Source: Acaryochloris sp. CCMEE 5410 | Lineage (GTDB): Bacteria > Cyanobacteriota > Cyanobacteriia > Thermosynechococcales > Thermosynechococcaceae | Reading direction: 5' to 3' | Assembly (NCBI RefSeq): GCF_000238775.2 | Contig: NZ_AFEJ02000001.1 | Span: 3,968,001 to 4,032,000 of the forward strand | DNA length: 64,000 bases | In this document: positions 36,753-44,780 of the stretch, one piece after another | Position numbering within the stretch: the first letter of the stretch is position 1 | Layout: each line of letters begins with the position of its first letter | Notes under the pieces: model-generated | Seen by the model: the letters and a program-made list of their open reading frames with translations, nothing else | What the model was told of the DNA's origin: nothing | The model's database searches: none | Position numbers and translations under genes: made by a program

Positions 36753-36795
36753 AAAGTGTGAGTTAGATTTATTTCTAACTCACACTTTTTTATTT
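36753..36795 (+). terminator. Rho-independent terminator of the pilin/HpsA operon
   Basis: A perfect 15-bp stem, AAAGTGTGAGTTAGA (36753-36767) with TCTAACTCACACTTT (36774-36788), six-base loop, followed by TTTATTTTAT. It starts 43 bases after the HpsA-like stop. Confidence 0.85.
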
Positions 36796-38273
36796 TATAA
36801 AATTAAAACTATATAATAGATATGAGTCTGGCACCAAATCTAACTTTCTAAACTGCGCAATGATTAATTCAATAATAAGTCAGAAAGGTGATTGAAACTT
36901 CACTATAATACAGCGCTCAAATACGTTCAGGCTCCATAAAATGCAAGAGCAAGAGTTGTTGAATTGATTAGAAAAATATAATTTATTATAACAATCCTGA
37001 ATTACTTGATTTCTATCAAAGATCTTATAAATCTTTAGATTTTTAGTATGTCAGGGTATATAGAGAAAGTGGAGTATTGATTGTTCGCTAACTGATTAAA
37101 ATCAGATTGTAATTGTACTATCTGACAATAATCTGCTTTTCTGGAAAATCAATAATGGCATTGATTTAAAAATCCTAGAATAGTGGTTGGAGTATTAATA
37201 TATAAGCCAGGCCAGAATTGACTTCGACTTTTGGTTATAAAGTAAATTCTAATACTTAGAGATTAGCTATGGAACCTTCTTTAATCGAAGTATTTACCCT
37301 AAATATTCATCTTTTTCGCTAATAATTGAGGTATCATACCATATGCAATTGTTTGTAAATATCTCAGAATAGAAGTAAACATGTTGCACTCTAGACTGGA
37401 TTAATACCAGCATTTACCATTGCTATGTATAGATTTTACCGAACAAGAACTTAAAGCTATTGCTTGCAAAGTTTTCTAGATATTCAATCTAGTGAATCCA
37501 ATATCTCTCTGTTTTGTCGGCAGCAAACTAATTCACTGTCTGCTATCAAGTTGTGTAACAATTTAAGGATAGCTGTTAATCCTGACTTTACTACTGTATT
37601 GAGAGAATTAATGTTGGAATTCACCCAAAATGTAAGTTTGGTATTCCAAGTTTTATTGATCTAAAATGACGAATGAGAAAGATATAACAGCTTGGCCTTC
37701 TCATAGGCAGAGTCATATTTATATTGCGTAATCTAGCTGAGCTTCAATGCGCTTGGTTGCCTACTAGCATTGTTGCATGAATCGATCCTTTTCCTACTTA
37801 ATAATCTTGAGACTTCCACACTTGCACCAGTATATCGGTAGAGCTATATCTTGGCACTGCTTTCTTAAGGTGTGCTAAGACTATCACATCTAAATCCAGA
37901 AAGACTTCTAGAACTTTTCGTGTGGTACCCGCTTAAATATTCTACTGGCAAGGAGTCTCATAGATTTATCATTGCTTAAGAGAACATTGTCCATATCTTA
38001 GGGGCATTGCTTATGGGATTGAGGCAACAAAACTAAACCATACCGATATGCTTGATAGTTTCGATTGACCCACTGATTACTCTGATTAATCTCTACTTCT
38101 GAAGAGAGCTAAATATCTGCTTTTATGGCATTCTAAGTTGAATATTGTTGGGGTTGAAAACTGTACTTTTTAGGCATAATGAGTGGCTGTTTACTACTAT
38201 GTAAATGCTCTTATACGAGGTAGTTAAGAGAAATTTTTTAAATCTTTTTAGCCTAAGATATTACATGCTTTTT

Positions 38274-38340
38274 GCAAAGAAAAGAATCGATAGAACACTT
38301 ATAAAAATCAGTTCTATCGATTCTTTTTTATACTCTTTGC
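38274..38340 (-). terminator. Long hairpin downstream of the detached GspH gene
   Basis: A perfect 16-bp stem, AAAGAATCGATAGAAC (38281-38296) with GTTCTATCGATTCTTT (38311-38326), loop of 14 bases. An outer GCAAAGA / TCTTTGC pair (38274-38280 and 38334-38340) extends it imperfectly. On the minus strand it is about 95 bases past the gene ending at 38435 and could terminate it. The length and outer arms would also suit a small palindromic element. Confidence 0.5.
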
Positions 38341-38434
38341 ATAGCGAGTACTGCTTAGCAAATATTGTATGTCACTGTAGAAGTATTATTGCTTTAGCAA
38401 AATAAGATCTAGCAACAAGAGATTTTAGATCCTA

Positions 38435-39343
38435 CTACTTGTTCTTGTTCTTGTTTTTATCCGAGAATTGGGTCTCCCAATTCTCATAGCTCCCATGGTA
38501 ATTGTAGCTGTTATCGCTGCTTTGGTTGTTGGGGTTGCTATTGATACTGCAGTTTGTCTTTTCGCCTAGGCTATTAGTACAGTTGGCCTTCTTATCCTTG
38601 CCGGAACTGCTGGGGTTACTAGCAATACTAGAGCTGCTGGGGTTACTAGCAGTACTAGAGCTGCTGGAGCTGCTAGTAGTACTAGAGCTGCTGGAGCTGC
38701 TAGCAGTACTAGAGCTGCTGGAGCTGCTAGAACTACTACTCGAAGACAGAGTAGAGGTTGTTGCACTAGCAACCGTTGTTGTACCGAGAGACGCATCTTT
38801 GCTCATGGCAATTGTCCCCCCTCTAAAAATTTCAACTTCCGCTTGTTTCTGATTATTTGCTAATGTCAGCTTCAGGTTTTTATCTGCACTCCCTCGACTG
38901 TCAAAGCAAACACTCCAATTAGCAGTATTGGAACCACTATTTTCAGTAGCCTCAGTAATTGCTACTCCATTTTCAAGGGTTAAATCCTCACTCACAAAAC
39001 TGGATTCTGTTTCCCAAGATCCAGATGGTGCATCGCAAGAATTTGCCTTCTCAACAATCATTTCTGTGCTTGAGCTAGAAATTGGTTTAACTCGATAGGC
39101 AGCAGTTTTGAACATAGCCTTAGAACGGGCCATCTTTAAATTTGCTGATACACGAGAGGCAGAGTCTTGAACAGGATTCTGGCCAATTGAGCCAATGCCC
39201 CGTACAGAAAAAGCAGCTACGAGACCTGTGATAGCGAGTACCGCCATGACCTCAACCATGCTAATGCCAGCTTCGGTGTTAGATGATTTTGGGAACTTAG
39301 TAGCACGGGAATATAATTTGTAGACAGAGGTGTGGTAGTTCAT
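38435..39343 (-). CDS. GspH/FimT-like pseudopilin with serine-repeat tail
   Basis: A 302-residue prepilin. Leader ends EAG (Gly26), then ISMVEVMAVLAITGLVAAFS with Glu at +5. Residues 27-185 are a GspH domain closely related to the gene at 32350 (SANLKMARSKAMFKTAAYRV, CFDSRGSADKNLKLTL). Residues about 195-245 are almost only Ser with Thr, Ala, Asn and Pro, encoded by a 27-bp tandem repeat, and a hydrophilic tail rich in Asn, Lys and Asp follows. The Ser tract may be a flexible stalk or a glycosylation site. Probably surface-displayed or low-abundance pilin. Confidence 0.8.
   Translation of the reverse strand: MNYHTSVYKLYSRATKFPKSSNTEAGISMVEVMAVLAITGLVAAFSVRGIGSIGQNPVQDSASRVSANLKMARSKAMFKTAAYRVKPISSSSTEMIVEKANSCDAPSGSWETESSFVSEDLTLENGVAITEATENSGSNTANWSVCFDSRGSADKNLKLTLANNQKQAEVEIFRGGTIAMSKDASLGTTTVASATTSTLSSSSSSSSSSSSSTASSSSSSSTTSSSSSSSTASNPSSSSIASNPSSSGKDKKANCTNSLGEKTNCSINSNPNNQSSDNSYNYHGSYENWETQFSDKNKNKNK
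38601..38735. repeat. 27-bp tandem repeat, five copies
   Basis: Five adjacent 27-base units starting at 38601, 38628, 38655, 38682 and 38709, differing by a few bases. On the minus strand each encodes nine residues of the form STASSSSSS or SIASNPSSS. The unit is a multiple of three, so copy-number change would alter tail length without breaking the frame. Confidence 0.85.
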
Positions 39344-40124
39344 GACGGGTACTCAATACTTAATTTTCAAACTTGCAAGTAGGTGATACTTAAAGTATTG
39401 ACAATTAATTGGTGGAATCTGACAAGTAATTAAAAAAATTATTTTTACGTATAAAATATGATGACAATCTAAAAAATAAATGATAAAGTCTCACACAATT
39501 AAATAAAATCTGCCTGAGATATATTGTGCTAAAGGGTTATTTTTGTGCTAATTGTGTATATCAATGAAACCGCTCTTCAGAGCTTATTCTTGGAGTGGAG
39601 ATGAAATCACCTCAAAACCCATGCTGTGAAACAGAACTAGCAGTTTTAAATTTGAGCATATATTTATAACAACTATTTATTCCGCGAAACCTTTGCCGAT
39701 TAGGCGATCTCTGAGAAAGAATTTACCAGGCAATTTAACTGAGATTCTTACTGAATGAAATGTTATTCAATCAATGTTGGTAAAGTCTTTGATAGAAATC
39801 ACCTTAGTCTTTAGCCTAGTGTTTAAATTTAATTTGTAAATAACCTCTTAGAGGATTTCAAGGCTCGCTTGCAGTTTTACTCTCAAAAGAGCTTATATAA
39901 GAATTACGGCCAAATGATAGAGGCAATTTGCAGGGGGCATCGGTATCGTGTATCTTATGAAACTTGTCTCCAGTGCAAAAGAGTTTTGCTTCAGCAGCTC
40001 TCAAACCACACAAACAGCGGAGTATTGGAGCTTTTTCAGTGCCTTGTAGTTAGACTGTGATGAATATCAGATTAAACCTGGGGCAAACGCAGACAAGTTT
40101 AGTTTTGCTAGAACTGGCAAGCCA
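39344..40124. other. Intergenic, no supported gene
   Basis: About 780 bases between the divergent GspH-like and cbiB genes. The left half is very AT-rich. A 63-codon plus frame (39869-40060) has no recognised product. I looked for a cobalamin riboswitch before cbiB and could not make one out. Confidence 0.4.
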
Positions 40125-41144
40125 GTGATCAATTTTGATACTGGAGTAGCTTTTGACCAGCCGTTAGCCATCATGGTGCTGATCAGTGCAGCAGTGCTTG
40201 ATTTTGCCATTGGAGATCCTTGGTGGTGTCCTCATCCTGTGCAAATGATGGGCTGGATCGTTCAGCGCTATACCAAGGGAGCATTGCGGTGGTGGAATGA
40301 ACCGTGGCAACTGCGGATAGCGGGTATACATTTGACGATTGCCCTGGTCTGTAGTGTGAGCTTGGGCAGCTGGCTACTGTTTTATGGGTTAGATCGGTGG
40401 GCTTGGCCGGTGAGTTTGGGATTAGAAGTTATTTTACTCGCCAGTTGTTTTGCAGGACGTAGTTTACATGATGCAGCCGTTGATGTTCTCAAACCGTTAG
40501 GACAAGCGGATTTAACGGTGGCGAGATCGCGGCTGCGTCGCTATGTCGGAAGAGACACAGATACCTTAGCAGAGCAAGATATCTTAAGAGCTTTACTGGA
40601 GACTATTGCAGAGAATGCCACGGATGGTGTGATGGCTCCTTTGTTTTATGCCCTAGTCGGCCTTGCCATTCCTGGAGTAGGGCCTGTGCCTGTGGCATTG
40701 TTCTACAAGGCAGTTAGTACATTGGATTCTATGATTGGGTATCGCACGGCCCCTTACACTGATCTGGGTTGGTTTAGTGCGCGTCTTGATGATGTTTTGA
40801 CCTGGTTCCCTTGTCGATTGATGGTGCTGACGGTGGGGTTGTTATCGGGAAAACTCAAGTCTGTCTGGGTGATCGGTTGGCGAGATGCTCGTAAGGACCC
40901 TAGCCCTAACTCAGGTTGGAGTGAATGTGCCTATGCTGCCATTTTGGGTGTGCAGTTGGGGGGACAAAATTGGTACCGGGGTGTGGCTAAGTTGAAGCCG
41001 CTGCTGGGCAATCCCCTGCAACGAATTACTGAGAAGCATATCGAGGTGGCGATTCGCCTGACCCGCAATTGCTTTTTGATGTGGTTGGGATTGGCAGTGG
41101 CCTTCACTTGGTTGACAATGCCAACCCCTTTGTCCTGGGGCTAA
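40125..41144 (+). CDS. cbiB: Adenosylcobinamide-phosphate synthase CbiB
   Basis: About 339 residues from the GTG at 40125, or 323 from the ATG at 40173 (MVLISAAVLDFAIGDP), which fits the usual N-terminus better; neither has a clear SD. FAIGDPWWCPHPVQMMGWIV, GRDTDTLAEQDILRALLETIAENATDGVMAPLFYALVG and MIGYRT are family hallmarks. Several membrane helices are evident. It attaches aminopropanol phosphate to cobyric acid in B12 (or pseudo-B12) synthesis. Convergent with mltA. Confidence 0.92.
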   Translation: MINFDTGVAFDQPLAIMVLISAAVLDFAIGDPWWCPHPVQMMGWIVQRYTKGALRWWNEPWQLRIAGIHLTIALVCSVSLGSWLLFYGLDRWAWPVSLGLEVILLASCFAGRSLHDAAVDVLKPLGQADLTVARSRLRRYVGRDTDTLAEQDILRALLETIAENATDGVMAPLFYALVGLAIPGVGPVPVALFYKAVSTLDSMIGYRTAPYTDLGWFSARLDDVLTWFPCRLMVLTVGLLSGKLKSVWVIGWRDARKDPSPNSGWSECAYAAILGVQLGGQNWYRGVAKLKPLLGNPLQRITEKHIEVAIRLTRNCFLMWLGLAVAFTWLTMPTPLSWG

Positions 41145-41149
41145 TGGTA

Positions 41150-42328
41150 TCAGTTGTCTTTGAGCAGTAAATAATAGAGCTGCCCGGATCCTGTCATGAC
41201 TCCTGCCCGTTCTTTTGCTTTTGCCCCAGTCCCCATAAAAATATCTACCCGGCCTGGACCCTTGATGGCGCTGCCCGTATCGTGATCCAGCACAAATCGA
41301 CTGACATCTTTGAATTCCAACGTCTGGCTGGCATTGTAGTAGGGCAAGTTGGTTTGAATCAGCGCCAGTGCACCCGGGGGCATCAGCGATTTATCCGTAG
41401 CAATGGACCGCTCATCGGTGACGGGGACATTTAGATTGCCCATGGGAGGTGAGCCAAAGGTTTCCTGAAAGAAAACAAAGCTTTTGTTTTTGGGAATGTA
41501 GAGATCTAAATCTTGAGGATTCTCTTCGAAGTACTGGAGGACGACGGGAAGACTCAATTCCTCTAGAGTGAATTTGCCATCGGCAATTAAAGCTTTACCG
41601 ATACTGGTGTAGGGATGAGCGGTTTTGCCAGCGTAACCGACAGTCATTTCTGTGCCATCTGTTAATCCGAGGCGGGCGGATCCTTGGACTTGCACGAGGA
41701 ATGCCTGGATGCGATCGCGCAGCCATACCAACTCCAATCCCTTCAACGGCCCTTGAGAAGCTTGCAAACCATCCGACCCCTCTAGCTCTGCTCGGGTGGG
41801 ATGGGGCTTAGGCCATTGCTTTAAATCTGCTGGAGCTTGATATAGGGGATAGCGAAACTCGGCGGTGGGTTGGCGGCTTGCGGGATAGGTCGCTTCGTAA
41901 TATCCCGTAAAATCGACATTACCCTTTTGGTCATTGCCGATGGATTGATAAAACTGAAACTCACGCTTGACCGCTGTTTCGAGTGCTTTTGGAGACTTCG
42001 CTTGCACCACCAACTGGCGAAACCGACGCAGGCTACGGGAAACGCGATCGCGGGTAATCCCTGGAACTTTGTAGTCTTGGTAATCCTTCTGGGCTTTGTC
42101 AGTCCCTAAGTACTCCAAGCTATGATCAATCGCTGTCAGTAACGCTTTATAGTCACCTTTCTGACCATTGACTTTTTTCCATAACTGTTGGTCCTTTGCT
42201 AAACCCTTGGGTAGTTGATCTGTAGAAACGACCGTTAAGGGTAGAGGGTCCACCGGGGGTGTTGCCGCCGTGAGCGGCGTGGTGGCAGCGGTACACCCCA
42301 AAAGCAAAGGCAGAGTCAGAAAAAACAT
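41150..42328 (-). CDS. mltA: MltA-type lytic murein transglycosylase, lipoprotein
   Basis: A 392-residue protein. The N-terminal FFLTLPLLLGC is a lipoprotein signal with a very early cysteine. The MltA domain shows FTGYYEATYPASRQP, TMTVGYAGKTAHPYTSIGKAL and NKSFVFFQE. The C-terminal 3D domain FVLDHDTGSAIKGPGRVDIF with GTG after it carries the Asp residues of the active site. It cleaves glycan strands of peptidoglycan to 1,6-anhydromuramyl products at the outer membrane. Its stop is five bases from that of cbiB. Confidence 0.92.
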   Translation of the reverse strand: MFFLTLPLLLGCTAATTPLTAATPPVDPLPLTVVSTDQLPKGLAKDQQLWKKVNGQKGDYKALLTAIDHSLEYLGTDKAQKDYQDYKVPGITRDRVSRSLRRFRQLVVQAKSPKALETAVKREFQFYQSIGNDQKGNVDFTGYYEATYPASRQPTAEFRYPLYQAPADLKQWPKPHPTRAELEGSDGLQASQGPLKGLELVWLRDRIQAFLVQVQGSARLGLTDGTEMTVGYAGKTAHPYTSIGKALIADGKFTLEELSLPVVLQYFEENPQDLDLYIPKNKSFVFFQETFGSPPMGNLNVPVTDERSIATDKSLMPPGALALIQTNLPYYNASQTLEFKDVSRFVLDHDTGSAIKGPGRVDIFMGTGAKAKERAGVMTGSGQLYYLLLKDN

Positions 42329-42347
42329 GCAGTCAAACCATCAGAAC

Positions 42348-42599
42348 TTAATAACGGTCGACGCTAGATAAGAAAACAGGTTCCACACGAATGGCCGTAA
42401 TACTAGAGGGCCGGATCACCATATACTCCCCCTGGATATTTTTGATGGGGACGTTAATGAATTCCTTGGAGTCAGACTTGGGAACTAGCTCGTTGCTGTA
42501 CCACTGCTGAAATTCTTGAATGGTTGCAAACCGAACCTCTTCTTTGTGGCCCCCTTCGATAAACAGGTGGACCGCATATTCGTTGGCAGTTCTTGGCAT
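42348..42599 (-). CDS. Conserved small protein of unknown function
   Basis: An 83-residue protein: YAVHLFIEGGHKEEVRFATI, FQQWYSNELVPKSDS and a final IRPSSITAIRVEPVF. The mix of short strands and one helix is that of a small cytosolic alpha/beta protein. It is 19 bases upstream of mltA on the same strand, so likely one transcript. I think it is conserved among cyanobacteria but cannot name a family. Confidence 0.7.
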   Translation of the reverse strand: MPRTANEYAVHLFIEGGHKEEVRFATIQEFQQWYSNELVPKSDSKEFINVPIKNIQGEYMVIRPSSITAIRVEPVFLSSVDRY

Positions 42600-43228
42600 T
42601 GTTGGGTGTTGTGATGTACTCCGAGCTAATTATGGACAAAAACTAGCGCAAACATAACGAATTGCAAGAACTTATTGTCCAAACCGATTTCAACAACGGG
42701 TAGGAGCTAGAGTAAACCTCCTCCTCATAGGTCGCTGCAGATGTCTGAGTGATAGACAGATATGAACTTTTCATATTATGGGAATAGTTTTAGAGGGCGG
42801 GATTGATCTAGCTCAAGGTTGACTAAGAGTGACCGCATGATCACTCTTATCTGAAATTTGGCACTGTTCATCGGTCGATAAAGTAGGGAATACTGGGGGG
42901 TTATGGAGGTAATATCTAATAAAAAGCCCATGAATTTTTAATGTATTTATGAATTAAAACTTTATGCAAAAGTTTTCTCGTTAAAGGTTAAGTATCTGCG
43001 AACATCCATGTACTGAGATGAATATCGAAATTAGCTCTAAGTATTGATTGAGCTCAGCTGAGCGGATGTTATACCATTTACGAAAATACTAATTTATTCG
43101 TTAAAATAAAAAAAGTTCCCTGTGCTGATAATGTGTGTCAATCGATGGTAAAAACTGATCTAATCCTGAGGATATTAAGAATCTCAGCGGCCAGTTTCAA
43201 CCGTTCTAATTCAGGTCAGCAAAGCAAT
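42600..43228. other. Intergenic between divergent genes, with an inverted repeat
   Basis: About 630 bases, AT-rich on the right. Contains a perfect 9-bp inverted repeat at 42824-42849 and should hold promoters for the minus-strand mltA pair and for the sensor GGDEF/EAL gene. No other gene is seen. Confidence 0.45.
42824..42849. promoter_or_regulatory. Perfect inverted repeat, candidate operator
   Basis: TAAGAGTGA and TCACTCTTA flank an eight-base spacer (CCGCATGA). It lies about 225 bases before the minus-strand small gene and about 380 before the sensor gene. The spacing of half-sites suits a dimeric regulator; no T-run supports a terminator. Confidence 0.45.
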
Positions 43229-43552
43229 ATGGACCATAAAAGGTATGGCTGGCTGTGGAAGATAGCAATTGTGCCATCCCTTGCTGTTGGCTTTCTAGCG
43301 GCAATGCCGAATGCTATCGCAGAAGAGAATATTTTAGTGATCCATTCTTATCACCCAGAACTGTCTTGGACGGATCAAGTTAAACAGGGGATTGACCAAT
43401 CTTTTCAAAAACATCGGCCAGATGCAAAAGTTTTCCATGAATATCTAGATAGCAAACGTCTGCCAGCGCTAGAACATTCTCAAAACTTTCTAGCGTTGAT
43501 TCAAAAAAAATATCAAAACATACCCATAGATGCCCTAATGGTGTCGGATGAT
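43229..43552 (+). pseudogene. 5' part of a sensor GGDEF/EAL gene, cut by an IS
   Basis: From ATG 43229 the protein has a signal peptide (IVPSLAVGFLAAMPNAIAEE) followed by NILVIHSYHPELSWTDQVKQ, the start of a periplasmic ABC-type substrate-binding domain often found as a sensor. It runs 108 codons to the insertion point; the frame then enters the IS and stops at 43600. The rest of the gene continues at 44727 in the same frame. Whether the N-terminal fragment is made is unknown, but it lacks the signalling domains. Confidence 0.88.
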
Positions 43553-44716
43553 CAGGGTTGTTTTACGTTACTCCTAGAAAAAATAGGATGGTTCTACTGA
43601 CCAACAGTAGAGAGACCGATGAGCCATCTAATCGATACTTTGAAGCAAGTCCCGGATTTCCGCAGTGCCCATGGCCGTATTCATCCGTTATGGCTGCTGT
43701 TGCTATTGATGGTGATGGGCATGCTTGCTGGATATCAAGGGTACCGTCCGTTAGAAACCTTTGTGAGCGATTATCGCCAGCCTTTAAGTGAGCTATTGGG
43801 GCTTGAGAGCCTCGAAGTTCCGTCTCACTGTACCTTTCGTCGAGTGATGAAGGGGCTTGACTTCCAAGCGTTGAGCCACCAATTTGAAGCATGGATGCTC
43901 TCGAAAGCCCAGACTCACTCTCCCGATAATTATGCAGCCTCCATTGATGGCAAACGGATTCGTCAGGGGCTGACAGATGCCAAGGGGAAGCAGCGTTTTG
44001 TAGGGTTGGTGAGTTTATTTGCGGTGGAAGCAGGCATCACCCTCAAGCTCGAAGCCCTCACTCAGGAGGATAATAGCGAAATCAAAGTCGTGCAGGCACT
44101 GTTGGAAACCCTTCAACTCGATGGCTTGCTGATTACCATGGATGCCTTACACGCCCAAAAAACACTTGAGAAGATTGTGGCCTCGGGTAACGACTATCTT
44201 GTGGCGGTCAAATCCAATCAGGGAAGACTTTACGACCACCTCCAGACTTACTTTGAGTGTCTTAAACCCATGGCTGAGCACATCCACTCCGCCCAAAGTA
44301 GAGGACGAGATGAACATCGGTGTATACAGGTTTATGAGCCTGTCGGCATAGCCCTACAAGAATGGGAGGCAATTCGCTCTGTGCTTTGTGTCCAACGATG
44401 GGGCACTCGCAAAGGAAAGGAGTATCACAATACGGCCTATTACATCAGTTCAGCTGCCACCTCACCCCAGCATTGGCAATCTCTGGTCCGAGAACATTGG
44501 GGCATTGAAAATCGGTTGCATTGGCCGAAGGATGTTGTTTTGGCGAAGATGATTATCGACTCGAAGATGAACAAGCACTGCTCAATTGGTCAGTGCTTAG
44601 AACTATTGGGATTAATATCCTGCGGCTAAACGACTATCAATCCCTCAAAACCGCGATGACTAAGCTGGCTAATCGGGTCGATATTATTTTTTCGCTGCTA
44701 ACTTAAAACAGCCCTG
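43553..44716 (+). mobile_element. ISAs1-family insertion sequence (1164 bp)
   Basis: Left end CAGGGTTGTTTTACGTTA (43553-43570) matches the reverse complement of the right end, CAGGGCTGTTTTAAGTTA (44699-44716), at 16 of 18 bases. The flanks are an exact 10-bp direct repeat, GTCGGATGAT, at 43543-43552 and 44717-44726: the target-site duplication. One transposase frame fills the element. Size, repeat length and duplication length agree with ISAs1 elements. Confidence 0.94.
43619..44706 (+). pseudogene. ISAs1-family transposase, frameshifted
   Basis: The main frame (43619-44629) carries FRSAHGRIHPLWLLLLLMVM, IDGKRIRQGLTDAKG, GLLITMDALHAQKT and VREHWGIENRLHWPKDVV, all ISAs1/H-repeat transposase features (DDE fold). 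After PKDVV it runs into an unrelated 30-residue tail. The true C-terminus (FGEDDYRLEDEQALLN through to the stop at 44706) is in another frame. Adding one T to the run at 44538-44541 would join them, so a one-base deletion is likely. The final glutamate of the DDE triad may be affected. Confidence 0.85.
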
Positions 44717-44780
44717 GTCGGATGATCCGGGCCTCAAATTAATCCTACAATTTCGAGATCAATATTTCCCAAAGATACCG

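Larger units (their letters stand above)
36710..38434. other. 1.7-kb AT-rich gene-free stretch
   Basis: Apart from the terminator of the HpsA-like gene and a long hairpin near 38274-38340, I see no gene. The longest frames (37464-37664, 38205-38405) have no start context or recognisable product. It separates the pilin operon from its detached GspH paralogue and may be the remnant of lost genes, or it may carry an unrecognised RNA. Confidence 0.5.

Noticed and set aside
38601-38735. Regular 27-bp repeats as a CRISPR array
   Set aside because: The units are adjacent with no spacers and encode a serine tract in a pilin gene.
38526-38852. Leu-rich plus-strand frame opposite the serine tail
   Set aside because: It is the complement of the Ser repeats and has no independent coding features.
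39869-40060. 63-codon frame before cbiB
   Set aside because: No SD, no recognised motif, ordinary chance length in AT-rich DNA.
39840-40124. Cobalamin riboswitch upstream of cbiB
   Set aside because: The GCCAGTG near 40121 is part of a small ACTGGC-AA-GCCAGT inverted repeat; the rest of the conserved B12-box core was not found.
43558-43791. Frames inside the left part of the IS
   Set aside because: They are out of frame with both the transposase and the split host gene.
44521-44706. Programmed frameshift in the transposase
   Set aside because: The junction TTGTTTTGGC is not a canonical X-XXY-YYZ slippery heptamer, and ISAs1 transposases are normally one frame; a deletion is simpler.
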